Source of the DNA: Methanolobus chelungpuianus
GTDB lineage: Archaea; Halobacteriota; Methanosarcinia; Methanosarcinales; Methanosarcinaceae
DNA length: 64,000 bases
Assembly (NCBI RefSeq): GCF_024500045.1
Contig: NZ_JTEO01000006.1
Coordinates: forward strand, 1 to 64,000
Reading direction: 5' to 3'
Below the pieces are notes generated by a model. The model did no database searches. It worked only from the letters and a program-made list of their open reading frames with translations, and had not been told where the DNA came from. Positions 37,399-46,137 of the stretch are shown one piece after another (within the stretch, counting starts at the first letter, position 1; every line of letters begins with the position of its first letter). Position numbers and translations under genes: made by a program.

Positions 37399-39876
37399 AT
37401 GACTCTCTGGATTTTAATAATAGCCGAAAGGGCAAAGATAACTGTGCTGCCGATTCGGGATAAAAAGAAAAAGCCTCTTTTTGTGGGTGAACTGGTCATG
37501 CAGACCACTGCCACAGGACCCAGGCCTCATAAGTTCAAGGTGATTCTCAATAACAAGGAAGAGTTCCATCCACCTTCTGAGCTGACAGAGTTGTTGAGGA
37601 CAGCCGATCGCATCATGATAGGAAGGGACGGGGACCCTCAGCAGACGGCCACCGTCATCTCAATGTTACAGGGCTTCCAGCTAAGCGCCGATGTTGTGGA
37701 TGTATGCAGGTTCTGTCTTCTGAAAAACATGTTCAATTTCCTCAACCGAAGGTCAGTGCGCTACCATCGGGAGAAGATATGCCTGGACTGCGCAAGAGAT
37801 GAACTTACCAGAGTGCTTTCAAGCTCCCAGGTGACATATGGGGAGGAAGTTTGCGACAGGCTGGAAGAAGTGCTGCTTGGCACAAGGGACCTTGACAGGA
37901 CATTGCTGATGCTTAATCCCGAGGAGCTTGATCACGAGCTCACACGTTTTGATGCAATAGCGGCGAGCACTGAAGTCTCGACTTCCAGGATTAAGGAACT
38001 GCCCATACACAGGAAGTTTAGGGAGCTTCTGCTACAGAAGTCTGATGTATTGCTGCCGGTGCAGTCCATCTCGGTGAAGAATGGCCTGCTCAAGGGACAG
38101 AGCCAGCTGGTGACCTCGGTGACGGCAACAGGCAAAACGCTCATCGGAGAGCTTGCCGGTATCGAGAACATACTGCGCAAAAAGGGAAAGCTGCTCTATC
38201 TTGTGCCTCTGGTTGCTCTGGCGAACCAGAAGTACGACCAGTTCACGGAGCGCTACTCCGGTCTTGGGATACAGACATCCATCAGGGTGGGAAGCGCACG
38301 CATCAAGGTGTCCAAGACGGACTCAATGCGCAGGTCCCTTGACTCTGACATCATTGTGGGCACCTACGAGGGCATTGACTATATTCTCAGGACCGGCGCC
38401 GCCGATATGCTGGGCTATATCGGTACTGTTGTGGTGGACGAAGTGCACACCATCGAGGACCAGGAACGCGGCCACAGGCTTGACGGGGTGATCGCGAGGC
38501 TCAAGTACAGCGCCCCGGACGCGCAGTTCATCTACCTGTCAGCCACCGTGGCAAAGCCTGAGATAATGGCAAAACATCTCAATGCAAAGCTTATCGAATA
38601 CGAGTACAGGCCGGTTCCCATTGAAAGGCACCTGGTGCTCTGCCCGGAGCATTCGAAGATAAAGATAATGACCAAGCTTGCCAGGGACGAATATGGCAAA
38701 GTGTCATCCAAGGGGCACAGGGGGCAGACCATCATCTTCACGAACTCAAGGCGTAACTGTCACCGTATCTCCGAGGCCCTTTCGATCCCCTCAGCTCCGT
38801 ACCACGCAGGCCTGACCAGCCAGGAGCGCAAGAAAGTGGAAGTGAGCTTTGCAAAGGGCAGGCTCCCGGTTGTAGTGACCACTGCAGCTCTTGCTGCAGG
38901 TGTCGATTTTCCGGCCTCGCAGGTAATGTTCGAATCCCTTGCAATGGGTATCGAATGGCTGAACATGCAGGAGTTCCTGCAGATGCTGGGGCGTGCAGGC
39001 AGGCCTGACTACCACGACAGGGGCGAGGTGGTGCTGCTTGCAAGCCCTGGCAAGAGATACACCGGCGATCAGGGTGACACAGAGGATACCGTGGCCCTGA
39101 AGCTGCTCAAGGGTGAGATGCTGCACACTAGGGTGGATTACGGGGAAGAGGAGAAGCTCGAGGAGATATTAGCGACAGCAGCAGTCACCTCCTCGGAAAA
39201 GGACCTGCGCAGGATCCATGGGAACATGCTTGCTGACTACAATGTGGACGTGCTTCTTCGCAGGCTTGAAAAGCAGAAATTCCTGCAAAGGAACAAAGGC
39301 AGTGTCGAGCTCACGAGGTTTGGCAAGATTGCCGCAGGCCATTTCCTTTCCGTTTCCAGGGCATTCCTGATCAGGGATGCGGTATTGCTTGACCAGGGCC
39401 CACTGAACATTGTAACCAACCTTGAGTTCTTCGATGGGGTATATTTCAAGTACGCTTCCAGGATATCAGCCACCCTTAACGTCAACCTTCCTTCAAGGGT
39501 CTTTCAGGGAGCGTCCCTGGATATCCTCTTTGAGGGGGAGAACATGGGCAAGCTTGATATTGCATTGAGGGAGCAGCTATTCGATTTCGCCTCTGAGTTC
39601 CTCACATGCACCTGCAAGGATTCCCCATACTGCGGCTGTGCGGAGCGCAAGTTCTCGGAGAAGATCATCACGATAAGGACTGAAGGCTATGACCCTGCAG
39701 GCATTGTCCGGAAAATAGAGAACCTGTACGGCGTAACGGCCTATCCGGGTGACGTGCTGGGATATCTTGACAGCGCCGTGCGTAATCTTGATGCGGTTGA
39801 GATGATAGCCAAGGCATACTCCAAAAAGGAGATCGCATTGGAGGCCCATCGCCTGAAAAAGGAAATTGAGGGTTGA
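37399..39876 (+). CDS. Archaeal DEAD/DEAH helicase (DUF5814 type)
   Basis: 825 residues. N-terminal ~230 residues include a zinc ribbon (CRFC at 103-106, CLDC at 128-131), then the SF2 core: motif I TATGKTLIGE (~242), II VVDEVHTIED (~346), III LSATV (~381), V/VI AALAAGVDFPASQV and LQMLGRAGRPDY (~495-535); a C-terminal CTCKDSPYCGCAERKF cluster ends the family. The layout matches the archaeal Hel308-related DUF5814 helicases. A TATA box (TTTTTATAG) lies at about 37363. Role in DNA repair or RNA metabolism is not proven. Confidence 0.82.
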   Translation: MTLWILIIAERAKITVLPIRDKKKKPLFVGELVMQTTATGPRPHKFKVILNNKEEFHPPSELTELLRTADRIMIGRDGDPQQTATVISMLQGFQLSADVVDVCRFCLLKNMFNFLNRRSVRYHREKICLDCARDELTRVLSSSQVTYGEEVCDRLEEVLLGTRDLDRTLLMLNPEELDHELTRFDAIAASTEVSTSRIKELPIHRKFRELLLQKSDVLLPVQSISVKNGLLKGQSQLVTSVTATGKTLIGELAGIENILRKKGKLLYLVPLVALANQKYDQFTERYSGLGIQTSIRVGSARIKVSKTDSMRRSLDSDIIVGTYEGIDYILRTGAADMLGYIGTVVVDEVHTIEDQERGHRLDGVIARLKYSAPDAQFIYLSATVAKPEIMAKHLNAKLIEYEYRPVPIERHLVLCPEHSKIKIMTKLARDEYGKVSSKGHRGQTIIFTNSRRNCHRISEALSIPSAPYHAGLTSQERKKVEVSFAKGRLPVVVTTAALAAGVDFPASQVMFESLAMGIEWLNMQEFLQMLGRAGRPDYHDRGEVVLLASPGKRYTGDQGDTEDTVALKLLKGEMLHTRVDYGEEEKLEEILATAAVTSSEKDLRRIHGNMLADYNVDVLLRRLEKQKFLQRNKGSVELTRFGKIAAGHFLSVSRAFLIRDAVLLDQGPLNIVTNLEFFDGVYFKYASRISATLNVNLPSRVFQGASLDILFEGENMGKLDIALREQLFDFASEFLTCTCKDSPYCGCAERKFSEKIITIRTEGYDPAGIVRKIENLYGVTAYPGDVLGYLDSAVRNLDAVEMIAKAYSKKEIALEAHRLKKEIEG

Positions 39877-39994
39877 GACTATGCCTGCGATGCCCCGGCT
39901 CATCATAATCTTTTAGAATAATGCCAACAGATATTGCATACCTGGCAGATGATCCCTGCCTGACAGGTACCATCCTTTGAAAGGAAACGTTAAT

Positions 39995-40366
39995 ATGAGT
40001 GAAAAATCAGAAGAGATAAAGGCAAAAAGAAAGGTAAGGATAGAGATGTTCAAGCCTGCTGACTTCAAACAGGTTTACTCTATAGGAGCTGTGGGGGGGC
40101 ACAGCCCGTATGATTTCAGGATAGGCTTCTATAACGACACTCCTCTGCCGACTGACAAGTCCTCGGATGAGCAGGTAGTTCAGAGAAGACTTGAAACGGA
40201 GGTCATCCTTTCCCCGCTGGCCGCCGCGGAACTTGCCAGGTGGCTCAACCAGCATATCCAGGATTACGAGGCAGTGTTCGGCCCCATAAGAAGGCCGCAT
40301 GAGCATGTTAAAAAGAAAAGTGATGCTGAAACTCAGGCTACCACTGAGATACAGGGTTATATGTAA
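39995..40366 (+). CDS. DUF3467 family protein
   Basis: About 123 residues. The core DFRIGFYND...VILSPLAAAELARWLNQHIQDYEAVFG is the DUF3467 pattern (small, widespread, uncharacterised). ATG 39995 is preceded by AGGAAAC; the longer TTG start at 39977 includes the ribosome site and is rejected. A C-terminal Lys/Thr-rich tail follows the domain. Confidence 0.7.
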   Translation: MSEKSEEIKAKRKVRIEMFKPADFKQVYSIGAVGGHSPYDFRIGFYNDTPLPTDKSSDEQVVQRRLETEVILSPLAAAELARWLNQHIQDYEAVFGPIRRPHEHVKKKSDAETQATTEIQGYM

Positions 40367-40547
40367 TGTCTTCCAGGACCCTGGCATTATATCCAAATAT
40401 GCTGCGTACAGCCGGTATAGTGAAAATTCTGTCTTACGATAGGGTTAAATCGCCAGTAATAAATATTAGATTGTAATATTGTATAAGCCTATAATGGAAT
40501 GGCTTCAGTGAGTTTACGATCGTTCAAAACTGATGTGAGGATTTATT

Positions 40548-40772
40548 TTGTTCCCGAATAAGAAAGTCCAGAAATTGATTGGATCAAAAGTCCAGGTTGA
40601 GATGAAAGGTGACCTTCACCTGCTTGAAGGAACCCTTAGCAGTGCAGATGATTACATGAACCTCCATCTTGTCGATACCGTTGAGATAGCAAACGGCGAG
40701 CGTTTGAGGTCCCTTGGTTCCGTCGTCCTTCGTGGAAACAATATCATTCTTGTCATTCCAGTGGAAGGTTAA
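40548..40772 (+). CDS. Archaeal Sm-like protein (SmAP1/LSm)
   Basis: 74 residues with the Sm1 motif (GSKVQVEMKGDLHLLEGTLSSADDYMNLHL) and the Sm2 motif (LGSVVLRGNNIILVIP). It forms heptameric rings that bind U-rich RNA. The start codon is TTG at 40548, with GTGAGGATT about seven bases upstream; no ATG is available near the domain start. Confidence 0.9.
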   Translation: MFPNKKVQKLIGSKVQVEMKGDLHLLEGTLSSADDYMNLHLVDTVEIANGERLRSLGSVVLRGNNIILVIPVEG

Positions 40773-40805
40773 CTGCTAAAGTAGTTAATAATATGGAAAA
40801 TTGAT

Positions 40806-41156
40806 ATGAGTATTGAAGAAACAGCTCTCGATGTCATTCGCGCTCAGCAGGAAGGTGTCTTCCAGAATCAGCTGTGGAAGATGCTGGATATAGATAGCCG
40901 TAAGTGCTCCAGGGTTATTTCCAAGCTGCTGGAGGACGGGCTCATTATCCGTGAGCAGGCCGTGTCCAACGGTGCCAGGACCTACCTGCTGAAAGTGAAA
41001 GAAGAGAAGAAGCCGTCCTTTGAGTTACTCATGGCCGGGGAGGTATTCTCCCCCTGCGCAGGCTGCAGGGATGCATGCCAGCCTGAAAGCTGTGAAAAGC
41101 TCACATTCTGGGTAATGAATCTTGAAAAAGATCAGGAACAGGGTGAAATATACTGA
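40806..41156 (+). CDS. Winged-helix regulator with Cys4 tail
   Basis: 116 residues. The first ~65 form a winged helix (QLWKMLDIDSRKCSRVISKLLEDGLIIREQ) and the C-terminus has CAGCRDACQPESC (C-x2-C-x3-C-x4-C), able to hold zinc or an iron-sulfur cluster. A redox- or metal-sensing regulator is inferred. It follows the Sm-like gene by about 35 bases and precedes tRNA-Glu. Confidence 0.65.
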   Translation: MSIEETALDVIRAQQEGVFQNQLWKMLDIDSRKCSRVISKLLEDGLIIREQAVSNGARTYLLKVKEEKKPSFELLMAGEVFSPCAGCRDACQPESCEKLTFWVMNLEKDQEQGEIY

Positions 41157-41222
41157 TCTGGGCGAAAGCTTTAATACTGATATGTACTATGTTGGAGTCG
41201 CTCATTTGAGCGAAATCAACGT

Positions 41223-41300
41223 GCTCCGGTAGTGTAGTCCGGCCAATCATTCCGGCCTTTCGAGCCGAAGACTCGGGTTCGAATCCCGACCGGAGCACCA
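41223..41300 (+). tRNA. tRNA-Glu (anticodon TTC), CCA encoded
   Basis: GCTCCGG (41223-41229) pairs with CCGGAGC (41290-41296); the T-arm has GTTCGAA; the anticodon loop reads CTTTCGA, giving TTC. Discriminator A at 41297 is followed by genomic CCA. AGCTTTAATA about 50 bp upstream is a TATA-like promoter. Confidence 0.93.
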
Positions 41301-41624
41301 ACCTCTACTCCTCTCAAAACCACAACTTGTTGCAGGTATCTGCTTTTGATATGATCCAATCATTGAAATGATTGTCATCTTACTTAGGTATATATACTTT
41401 TCTACGATCTCCATATCCTTACAGGGTTTTAACTGTACTTTGAATAAAAATAGTAGTGCAATCCAAACTGCAATCACAGGTCGCTGCTTTATATGGCAAA
41501 CCATTTAAATCCTACAGGGAGATTTTATATCAGGTCATGATTTGCATTTGAGATGCTTCTCCGGTCCGGGGTACGATCTCTTTTGGTCATCTGTATTGTT
41601 TAAAAATGAAAAAGTTGAGATAAA
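41301..41624. other. Spacer downstream of tRNA-Glu
   Basis: No coding sequence or clear secondary structure beyond a pyrimidine-rich stretch directly after the tRNA. A TATA-like AGGTATATATAC lies at about 41386-41397 and could start a transcript toward the small ORF at 41625. Confidence 0.4.
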
Positions 41625-41759
41625 ATGAAAGTTAACGGCGTTAAGGGTAAAGTACGACCAATCACATGCAGTTCCCATCCAGTTCGTTTGCAGCAAGATC
41701 ACCAGAAAGCTCTGCTTTTGTATAATCGCTACGAAACAGGACTCAAGAGGTTAGAATGA
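41625..41759 (+). CDS. Possible 44-residue upstream ORF, coupled to the FilR1-type regulator
   Basis: ATG 41625 opens 44 codons beginning MKVNGVKGKVRPITCSSHP and ending ETGLKRLE; its TGA overlaps the ATG of the next gene (ATGA), so it would be translationally coupled. GAGATAAA precedes the start. It is Lys/Arg-rich without a known motif. It could be a regulatory leader peptide or a chance frame; the overlap is the best argument for it. Confidence 0.4.
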   Translation: MKVNGVKGKVRPITCSSHPVRLQQDHQKALLLYNRYETGLKRLE

Positions 41760-42538
41760 AAACAGAACTGATAAGTACAGTGTTCCTATCGGAAAAAAGA
41801 AAGAACACTCTCCTTATGTTAATGGAGCAGCCTGCTACCATAGATGATATAAAGGAATCCCTTACAGGCACCACCAGTGCTATTATGGCGCAGATGAAGA
41901 TCCTTCTTGAGCAGGGCCTCATTGAACAGACCTCTGACGAATACAGACTGACCTATATAGGGAAGATAATCCTAAGGAAGATAAAGCCCCTGATGGAAGC
42001 ACTCAGCGTGCTTGAGGAAAACAAGGAGTACTGGGAAAGCAGGGACATGAGTGCTATCCCCGATCCTCTTCTGGACAGGATCGGTGACCTGGGGCAGATA
42101 ATGGTATACCAGCCGGATCTCAATCATCTTTTCGAGCCTCCTAAACAGCTATGTCTCAGTCTCAAACAATCAACTAAGGTATCGACATTCTATTCATATT
42201 TCTGCCCCAGTTGTCCCATGAATTACTCGGAACTTGCCAAAAAAGAAATAAACTTTGATCTTATATTGACCAGGTCTGTATACAATCGTCTAAAGGAAGA
42301 ATATACAGAGCAATATGATGCAATGATCAATTCTTCAAGTTCAAATATATTCATATGTGAGGACAGTAGCATTCGTCTGGGTGCTCTCTCGATAACAGAT
42401 GATCTTCTGTTGATAGCGTTCTTTAATAAGCAGGGTATATTCGACCACAAAAAAGTGATTAGCTTTGAGGAGAGTGCACGTCAGTGGGGAATGGACCTCT
42501 TCGGCAAGTACAGACAGATGGCTGAAAAGGTTAAGTGA
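41756..42538 (+). CDS. Winged-helix regulator with FilR1/DUF1724 domain (Msr-like)
   Basis: 260 residues. The N-terminal winged helix (FLSEKRKNTLLMLMEQPATIDDIKESL...LLEQGLIEQ) is followed by a C-terminal FilR1/DUF1724 domain (~110-255; QLCLSLKQSTKVSTFYSYFCPSCP and KVISFEESARQWGMDLF). In Methanosarcina such proteins (the Msr group) control methyltransferase genes for methylotrophic growth. It sits 44 bp upstream of a RamA-like gene on the same strand, so regulation of methyl-transfer proteins is a reasonable inference. Confidence 0.8.
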   Translation: MKTELISTVFLSEKRKNTLLMLMEQPATIDDIKESLTGTTSAIMAQMKILLEQGLIEQTSDEYRLTYIGKIILRKIKPLMEALSVLEENKEYWESRDMSAIPDPLLDRIGDLGQIMVYQPDLNHLFEPPKQLCLSLKQSTKVSTFYSYFCPSCPMNYSELAKKEINFDLILTRSVYNRLKEEYTEQYDAMINSSSSNIFICEDSSIRLGALSITDDLLLIAFFNKQGIFDHKKVISFEESARQWGMDLFGKYRQMAEKVK

Positions 42539-42582
42539 CTATCTCCTGTTGCCCGGTCAACTAACCAGCCATTCCCGGAAAA

Positions 42583-44109
42583 ATGATCAAAGACCAGGCA
42601 GATCAGGGATATATCGATAGGTCCACGTCTTTCCCAAAAGCAAATGAGATAATGACAGATGCAGTGTGCAAACTGATAAAAAGCCTCACCGGCGACACTC
42701 TACATATAAGTAAGATCGCAGTGTGCGGGAATCCGATACAGCTTTCCCTGTTCCAGAACTCCGAGATAAGGGACCTTGCCTATGCAGGCAGGAACATGCA
42801 GAAAAGGCTGGGTGTTGAAAATGTGGAGCGACAGGCAAGGATTTTCCCCGCAGCCGATATTTTCAAAGACAGGCTTGATCTTGGGAAGTGTGATGTCATA
42901 GTACCTCCGGCGGTCCGGCATGAGATTGGTGCAGATGCGCTTGCGATGATGCTGGAAACAGATTTCCTGGGCCAGTCGGCTTCCACCCTGGTTACGGACT
43001 ATGGCACTAATGCTGAAATGGCTATTAAGGTGGGAAACAGGATCATAACAGGAAGTGCTGCTGCAGGTCCGGCTATCGAGGGACAGGGAATAAGCTGCGG
43101 TATGCTTGCAGGTCCGGGTGCGATATCCGATGTCAACAGCGAAGGCAAATACTGGAGGCTCACAGTACTCGATGAGGATATGGCAGCCAGGCCTTCCCAT
43201 CTGGTTGACCCCTGTACTGGTGATATTATAGAAGAGACAGGCCTTCGACCTGCAGGGATAACAGGCACCGGCCTCATTGCCTGCCTGGCACTTGCGATGC
43301 AAACAGGACTAATTGAAAGGCCCCCGAGACTCAAATACGGCAAGCTCATGCTTGGAGAAGGGATACGTATCTCCGAGAGTGATATAAAGGAAGCAGGCAA
43401 GGCCATAGGTGCGATAAGGGCTGCACAGCTGACACTCATAATAGAAGCCGGGCTTGCTTATGAAGAACTTGTGAACACCTATATGACAGGTGCATCCGGT
43501 ACTTATGTTGATCCCTGGAAGGCTATGTATACGGGCTCCTGCCCCAAGTATACCAGCAGGATAGTCCAGTTCGGGAATACTTCCCTCTCCCTAGCCAGAA
43601 GGATACTGACTGAAGAATCAAAGCTTGCTGAGGTCATCGATCTTGCAGGCAGGATAAAGGTCGATCATCTGATGATGGCCACAAGCGCTACCTTTAAGAA
43701 TTTCTATACCTGCGAGCTATCTTTCTGGACAGAAGGCATGGACATGGAATTGTACAACCGTTTCCTGAAGATATATAAGCTTCCGGTCCTGCCTGCGGTC
43801 TTTAACGAACCCCGGATGGAAAAGAGCGCCCGGAAAGATATTGCAGAAGCAGGATTCGAAAGCATAAGGCTTGTTGATGACATTGGTGTTACTCTTGAGG
43901 AGATTGCCCCTGGCTGTATAATGTGCCACCAGTGTGAAGATGAATGTCCCGAAAAGGCAATCTCAAGTATTGATAATGATGGTGCTCCCGTGGTGAGATA
44001 CAGCACGCAGAGATGTCTCGGGACTGCCTGTAAAAGATGCGTGAAAGTCTGTCCGGTAAAAGCTATTGGATACAGGGAGATCAGGGTAGTATCTGACGGC
44101 AGTTATTGA
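42583..44109 (+). CDS. RamA-like corrinoid-protein activase, N-terminally short
   Basis: 508 residues. From residue ~45 on it matches methylamine corrinoid activase RamA: ISKIAVCGNPIQLSLFQNSEIRDLAYAG, LVTDYGTNAEMAI, ITGSAAAGPAIEGQGISCGM, GDIIEETGLRPAGITGTGLIA, and two C-terminal ferredoxin motifs (CIMCHQCEDECP and CLGTACKRCVKVCP). RamA reduces Co(II) corrinoid with ATP. The usual ASKHA opening, ALDLGTSGFR-type phosphate-1 loop, is absent: the first 40 residues (MIKDQADQGYIDRST...) do not contain it, nor does any frame just upstream. It is thus a paralogue that may not bind ATP like RamA, or whose start has been lost. Confidence 0.8.
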   Translation: MIKDQADQGYIDRSTSFPKANEIMTDAVCKLIKSLTGDTLHISKIAVCGNPIQLSLFQNSEIRDLAYAGRNMQKRLGVENVERQARIFPAADIFKDRLDLGKCDVIVPPAVRHEIGADALAMMLETDFLGQSASTLVTDYGTNAEMAIKVGNRIITGSAAAGPAIEGQGISCGMLAGPGAISDVNSEGKYWRLTVLDEDMAARPSHLVDPCTGDIIEETGLRPAGITGTGLIACLALAMQTGLIERPPRLKYGKLMLGEGIRISESDIKEAGKAIGAIRAAQLTLIIEAGLAYEELVNTYMTGASGTYVDPWKAMYTGSCPKYTSRIVQFGNTSLSLARRILTEESKLAEVIDLAGRIKVDHLMMATSATFKNFYTCELSFWTEGMDMELYNRFLKIYKLPVLPAVFNEPRMEKSARKDIAEAGFESIRLVDDIGVTLEEIAPGCIMCHQCEDECPEKAISSIDNDGAPVVRYSTQRCLGTACKRCVKVCPVKAIGYREIRVVSDGSY

Positions 44110-44130
44110 GAACAGGAGCATGATAGATTC

Positions 44131-44226
44131 ATGATAGATTCCAGGGACATTGATGTTGCATTCTCTTTAATACTGAAGGAATTTGACAGCGGGTTTGAAG
44201 AATATTGTTCCCGATATACGTTGTGA
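44131..44226 (+). CDS. Possible 31-residue ORF after the ramA-like gene
   Basis: ATG 44131 to TGA 44224 encodes 31 residues (MIDSRDIDVAFSLILKEFDS then GFEEYCSRYTL) with good amphipathic helix composition. GGAG lies about a dozen bases upstream, ahead of a duplicated ATGATAGATTC. It may be a small protein or a gene fragment; no family recognised. Confidence 0.3.
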   Translation: MIDSRDIDVAFSLILKEFDSGFEEYCSRYTL

Positions 44227-44380
44227 TGGCAAATATGATTTGACAAATTTCCGTTGCTCACCAGAGAGTCTTTTGAATTCTATTTTTTTAACGGCTTAGT
44301 AAAAACTCATATGCTTATCAGGATTAATCAAAAGACATTGATTTTAGATATTCAAGAGACTATGCAAAAGGTGTGTTCTT

Positions 44381-44612
44381 GGCCGACATCCCTCTGATTG
44401 TACACAAAAAAATACTGAGAAAAGCATACCCTACTTTTTAGATAATCTTTTTTATGATGTTTGACCGAGAAACACTCTGTAAATTTACACCATCTAAAAT
44501 AAGAAGATGTAAATAAAAATCAGTATGCAACTTGCTAATTTAAAGATGGATGTTATGAATAAGTGATGCTGACTTGACTCAAACAGGCAATTCTATCACG
44601 CGGGTGGGAAAC
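44381..44612 (-). mobile_element. Partial inverted copy of the 2.8 kb MITE-like element
   Basis: Read on the minus strand, 44612 to 44381 aligns with 2835-3063: GTTTCCCACCCGCGTGATAG, then CATCATAAAAAAGATT and GTATGCTTTTCTCAGTATTT in the same order. The right half and right terminus are missing. It adjoins the decayed 3' end of a gene paralogous to 47506-48243. Confidence 0.5.
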
Positions 44613-44694
44613 CCCACATGTTGAGATCAGGACTGAACGTTTGGTATGTGCCATCTCCGGTAGCAAGTTCACCATTTACTATTACCCAAGTTTT
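44596..44694 (-). pseudogene. C-terminal remnant of a paralogue of the 47.5 kb membrane protein
   Basis: The minus strand reads TWVIVNGELATGDGTYQTFS to a TGA at 44596. The intact gene at 47506-48243 ends GWVIVNGGLVTGEGTYLNE. Homology continues into the 3' flank (GATGGGAAACCC versus GGTGGGAAACCC), showing that a segment including this gene end was duplicated within the 44.4-49.7 kb patch. Confidence 0.55.
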
Positions 44695-44860
44695 CAGTTG
44701 GATGAAAGGGCCATAACTGCTTTATACATTGCTAATATTTTTTCTATTACTACATAAAGAAATGTAGCCGAAATCCAGACAGTATTATGAAGATATCGTC
44801 CTGGATTCCGGAACTGCCCTGAGGCAAGGTTATAGTTGACTTTTATGATGTTTAAAGTTT
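44694..44860 (+). repeat. Duplicated leader cassette, copy 1 (before S1 protease)
   Basis: About 165 bp, roughly 85-90% identical by eye to the inverted copy at 49549-49716. It contains a shared TATA-like CTTTATACAT and a long hairpin: CCGAAATCCAG (44768-44778) with CTGGATTCCGG (44801-44811). It lies about 50 bp upstream of the protease ATG in the same relative orientation as copy 2 before the phospholipase-like gene. Confidence 0.65.
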
Positions 44861-44909
44861 ACGCAATCTTGCCTTTGGTACATTGTGAAAATAAAACAAA
44901 GGTGGATTA

Positions 44910-46082
44910 ATGAAACAATACCTAATAATTGGTTTTGCTGCAATGCTTTGTATGCTCTTGCTTGTAAGTACTGTAGCTGGAGAAGTATCTTCTGAAATAT
45001 CAACGGTGGCTGAAGACGAAAATTTAGAAGAATTTATCCTTAACATCCCAGCAATTAGCAACAAGACATTAGATAATTTAAAGGAGAACAGCAATATATT
45101 GAAAGTTCAAGGGGAAATTCCTGAACTAGAAAGTGGAAAAGAAGTATATGAATGGACAAACCACGTTGACAAAATCAGAGTCAATATACGAGAGGATAAA
45201 TCTTTAGACAACTACTATTACCCATCTGGACCACTTCTTGCTTATGGAACAGATGCTAAAGGTTACTTCGTGGTCATGCTTTACGATAAAGCAGAAATAA
45301 AAGATGAAGATATTGATTCTATTGCTGAGATTATAACAAAATATGCAACTAAATCAAGCATAAAAAATGTTCCTATCGTTTTTACTACAGATGAATTAAT
45401 AAGGCCTGTTAGTTCTTCTGTAAGTGCAACTAGTGCTGCTGCTATAAGAACCAATCCTTATCTTATCAGATATCGTCCAATAACAGCTGGGATTGCTCAT
45501 TCTGTTTATTTCCCATTATTAGGACAAGCTCAACTTGGAACAATTGGATTTACTGCAAAGAGAACTAGTGACAACACACTAGGATACGTGATTGCTGGAC
45601 ACGTTGCAGGATGGCAAACGGGTCTTAGTTCATATCAGCCTATATATAATGCAACTAATTATAATGCAGCTGTCTCTGTACTAGGAGCAAATACCGATGC
45701 AGCCTTTGTTCCATATAGCAATGTAGTGGATGACCTGCATATAGGAGGAGGGACTTTTGTAGATGTATATGGAACTTATTCTGGAGGAATATCTGGCATG
45801 CAACTTACAAAATCCAGCACTGTTAGCGGTTCTGTCACTGGAACTTATCTCGCAGTCTTAACTGGACAAAATGTTTTAGGACACTTTATGGATAAGATTG
45901 AAGTAATGAGCACAGGCTGTCAGGGTGGAGATAGCGGTGGTCCAGTATATTATACAAGCAGTGGAAGATATAGAATAGTAGGAATAATATCTGCAAATGG
46001 AACATATAACGGAGCGCCTGCTACAATATACATCCCATATGGAGAAGTAGCATCCAAACTTGGAGTAGAAGCTCTTAAGTAA
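44910..46082 (+). CDS. Secreted chymotrypsin-like (S1) serine protease with prodomain
   Basis: 390 residues. Signal peptide (residues 1-~25), a ~165-residue propeptide, and a compact S1 domain. The triad is visible as His231 (YVIAGHVAG), Asp263 (NTDAAFVPY) and Ser342 (GCQGGDSGGPVYY), as in alpha-lytic/streptogrisin-type enzymes whose propeptides assist folding and inhibit the mature enzyme. The window gives no membrane anchor, so release from the cell is expected. Low-GC codons and flanking relics suggest acquisition. It ends in a strong terminator and is followed by a stand-alone prodomain homologue. Confidence 0.8.
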   Translation: MKQYLIIGFAAMLCMLLLVSTVAGEVSSEISTVAEDENLEEFILNIPAISNKTLDNLKENSNILKVQGEIPELESGKEVYEWTNHVDKIRVNIREDKSLDNYYYPSGPLLAYGTDAKGYFVVMLYDKAEIKDEDIDSIAEIITKYATKSSIKNVPIVFTTDELIRPVSSSVSATSAAAIRTNPYLIRYRPITAGIAHSVYFPLLGQAQLGTIGFTAKRTSDNTLGYVIAGHVAGWQTGLSSYQPIYNATNYNAAVSVLGANTDAAFVPYSNVVDDLHIGGGTFVDVYGTYSGGISGMQLTKSSTVSGSVTGTYLAVLTGQNVLGHFMDKIEVMSTGCQGGDSGGPVYYTSSGRYRIVGIISANGTYNGAPATIYIPYGEVASKLGVEALK

Positions 46083-46113
46083 ACCTCAATAAGAGGTTTA
46101 CTTTTTACTTTTT
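46080..46113 (+). terminator. Hairpin/T-run terminator of the protease gene
   Basis: TAAACCTC-AATAA-GAGGTTTA forms a perfect 8 bp stem that includes the stop codon and is followed by CTTTTTACTTTTT. Confidence 0.7.
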
Positions 46114-46137
46114 AAAACGGGAAGGGAGTATTAATCT

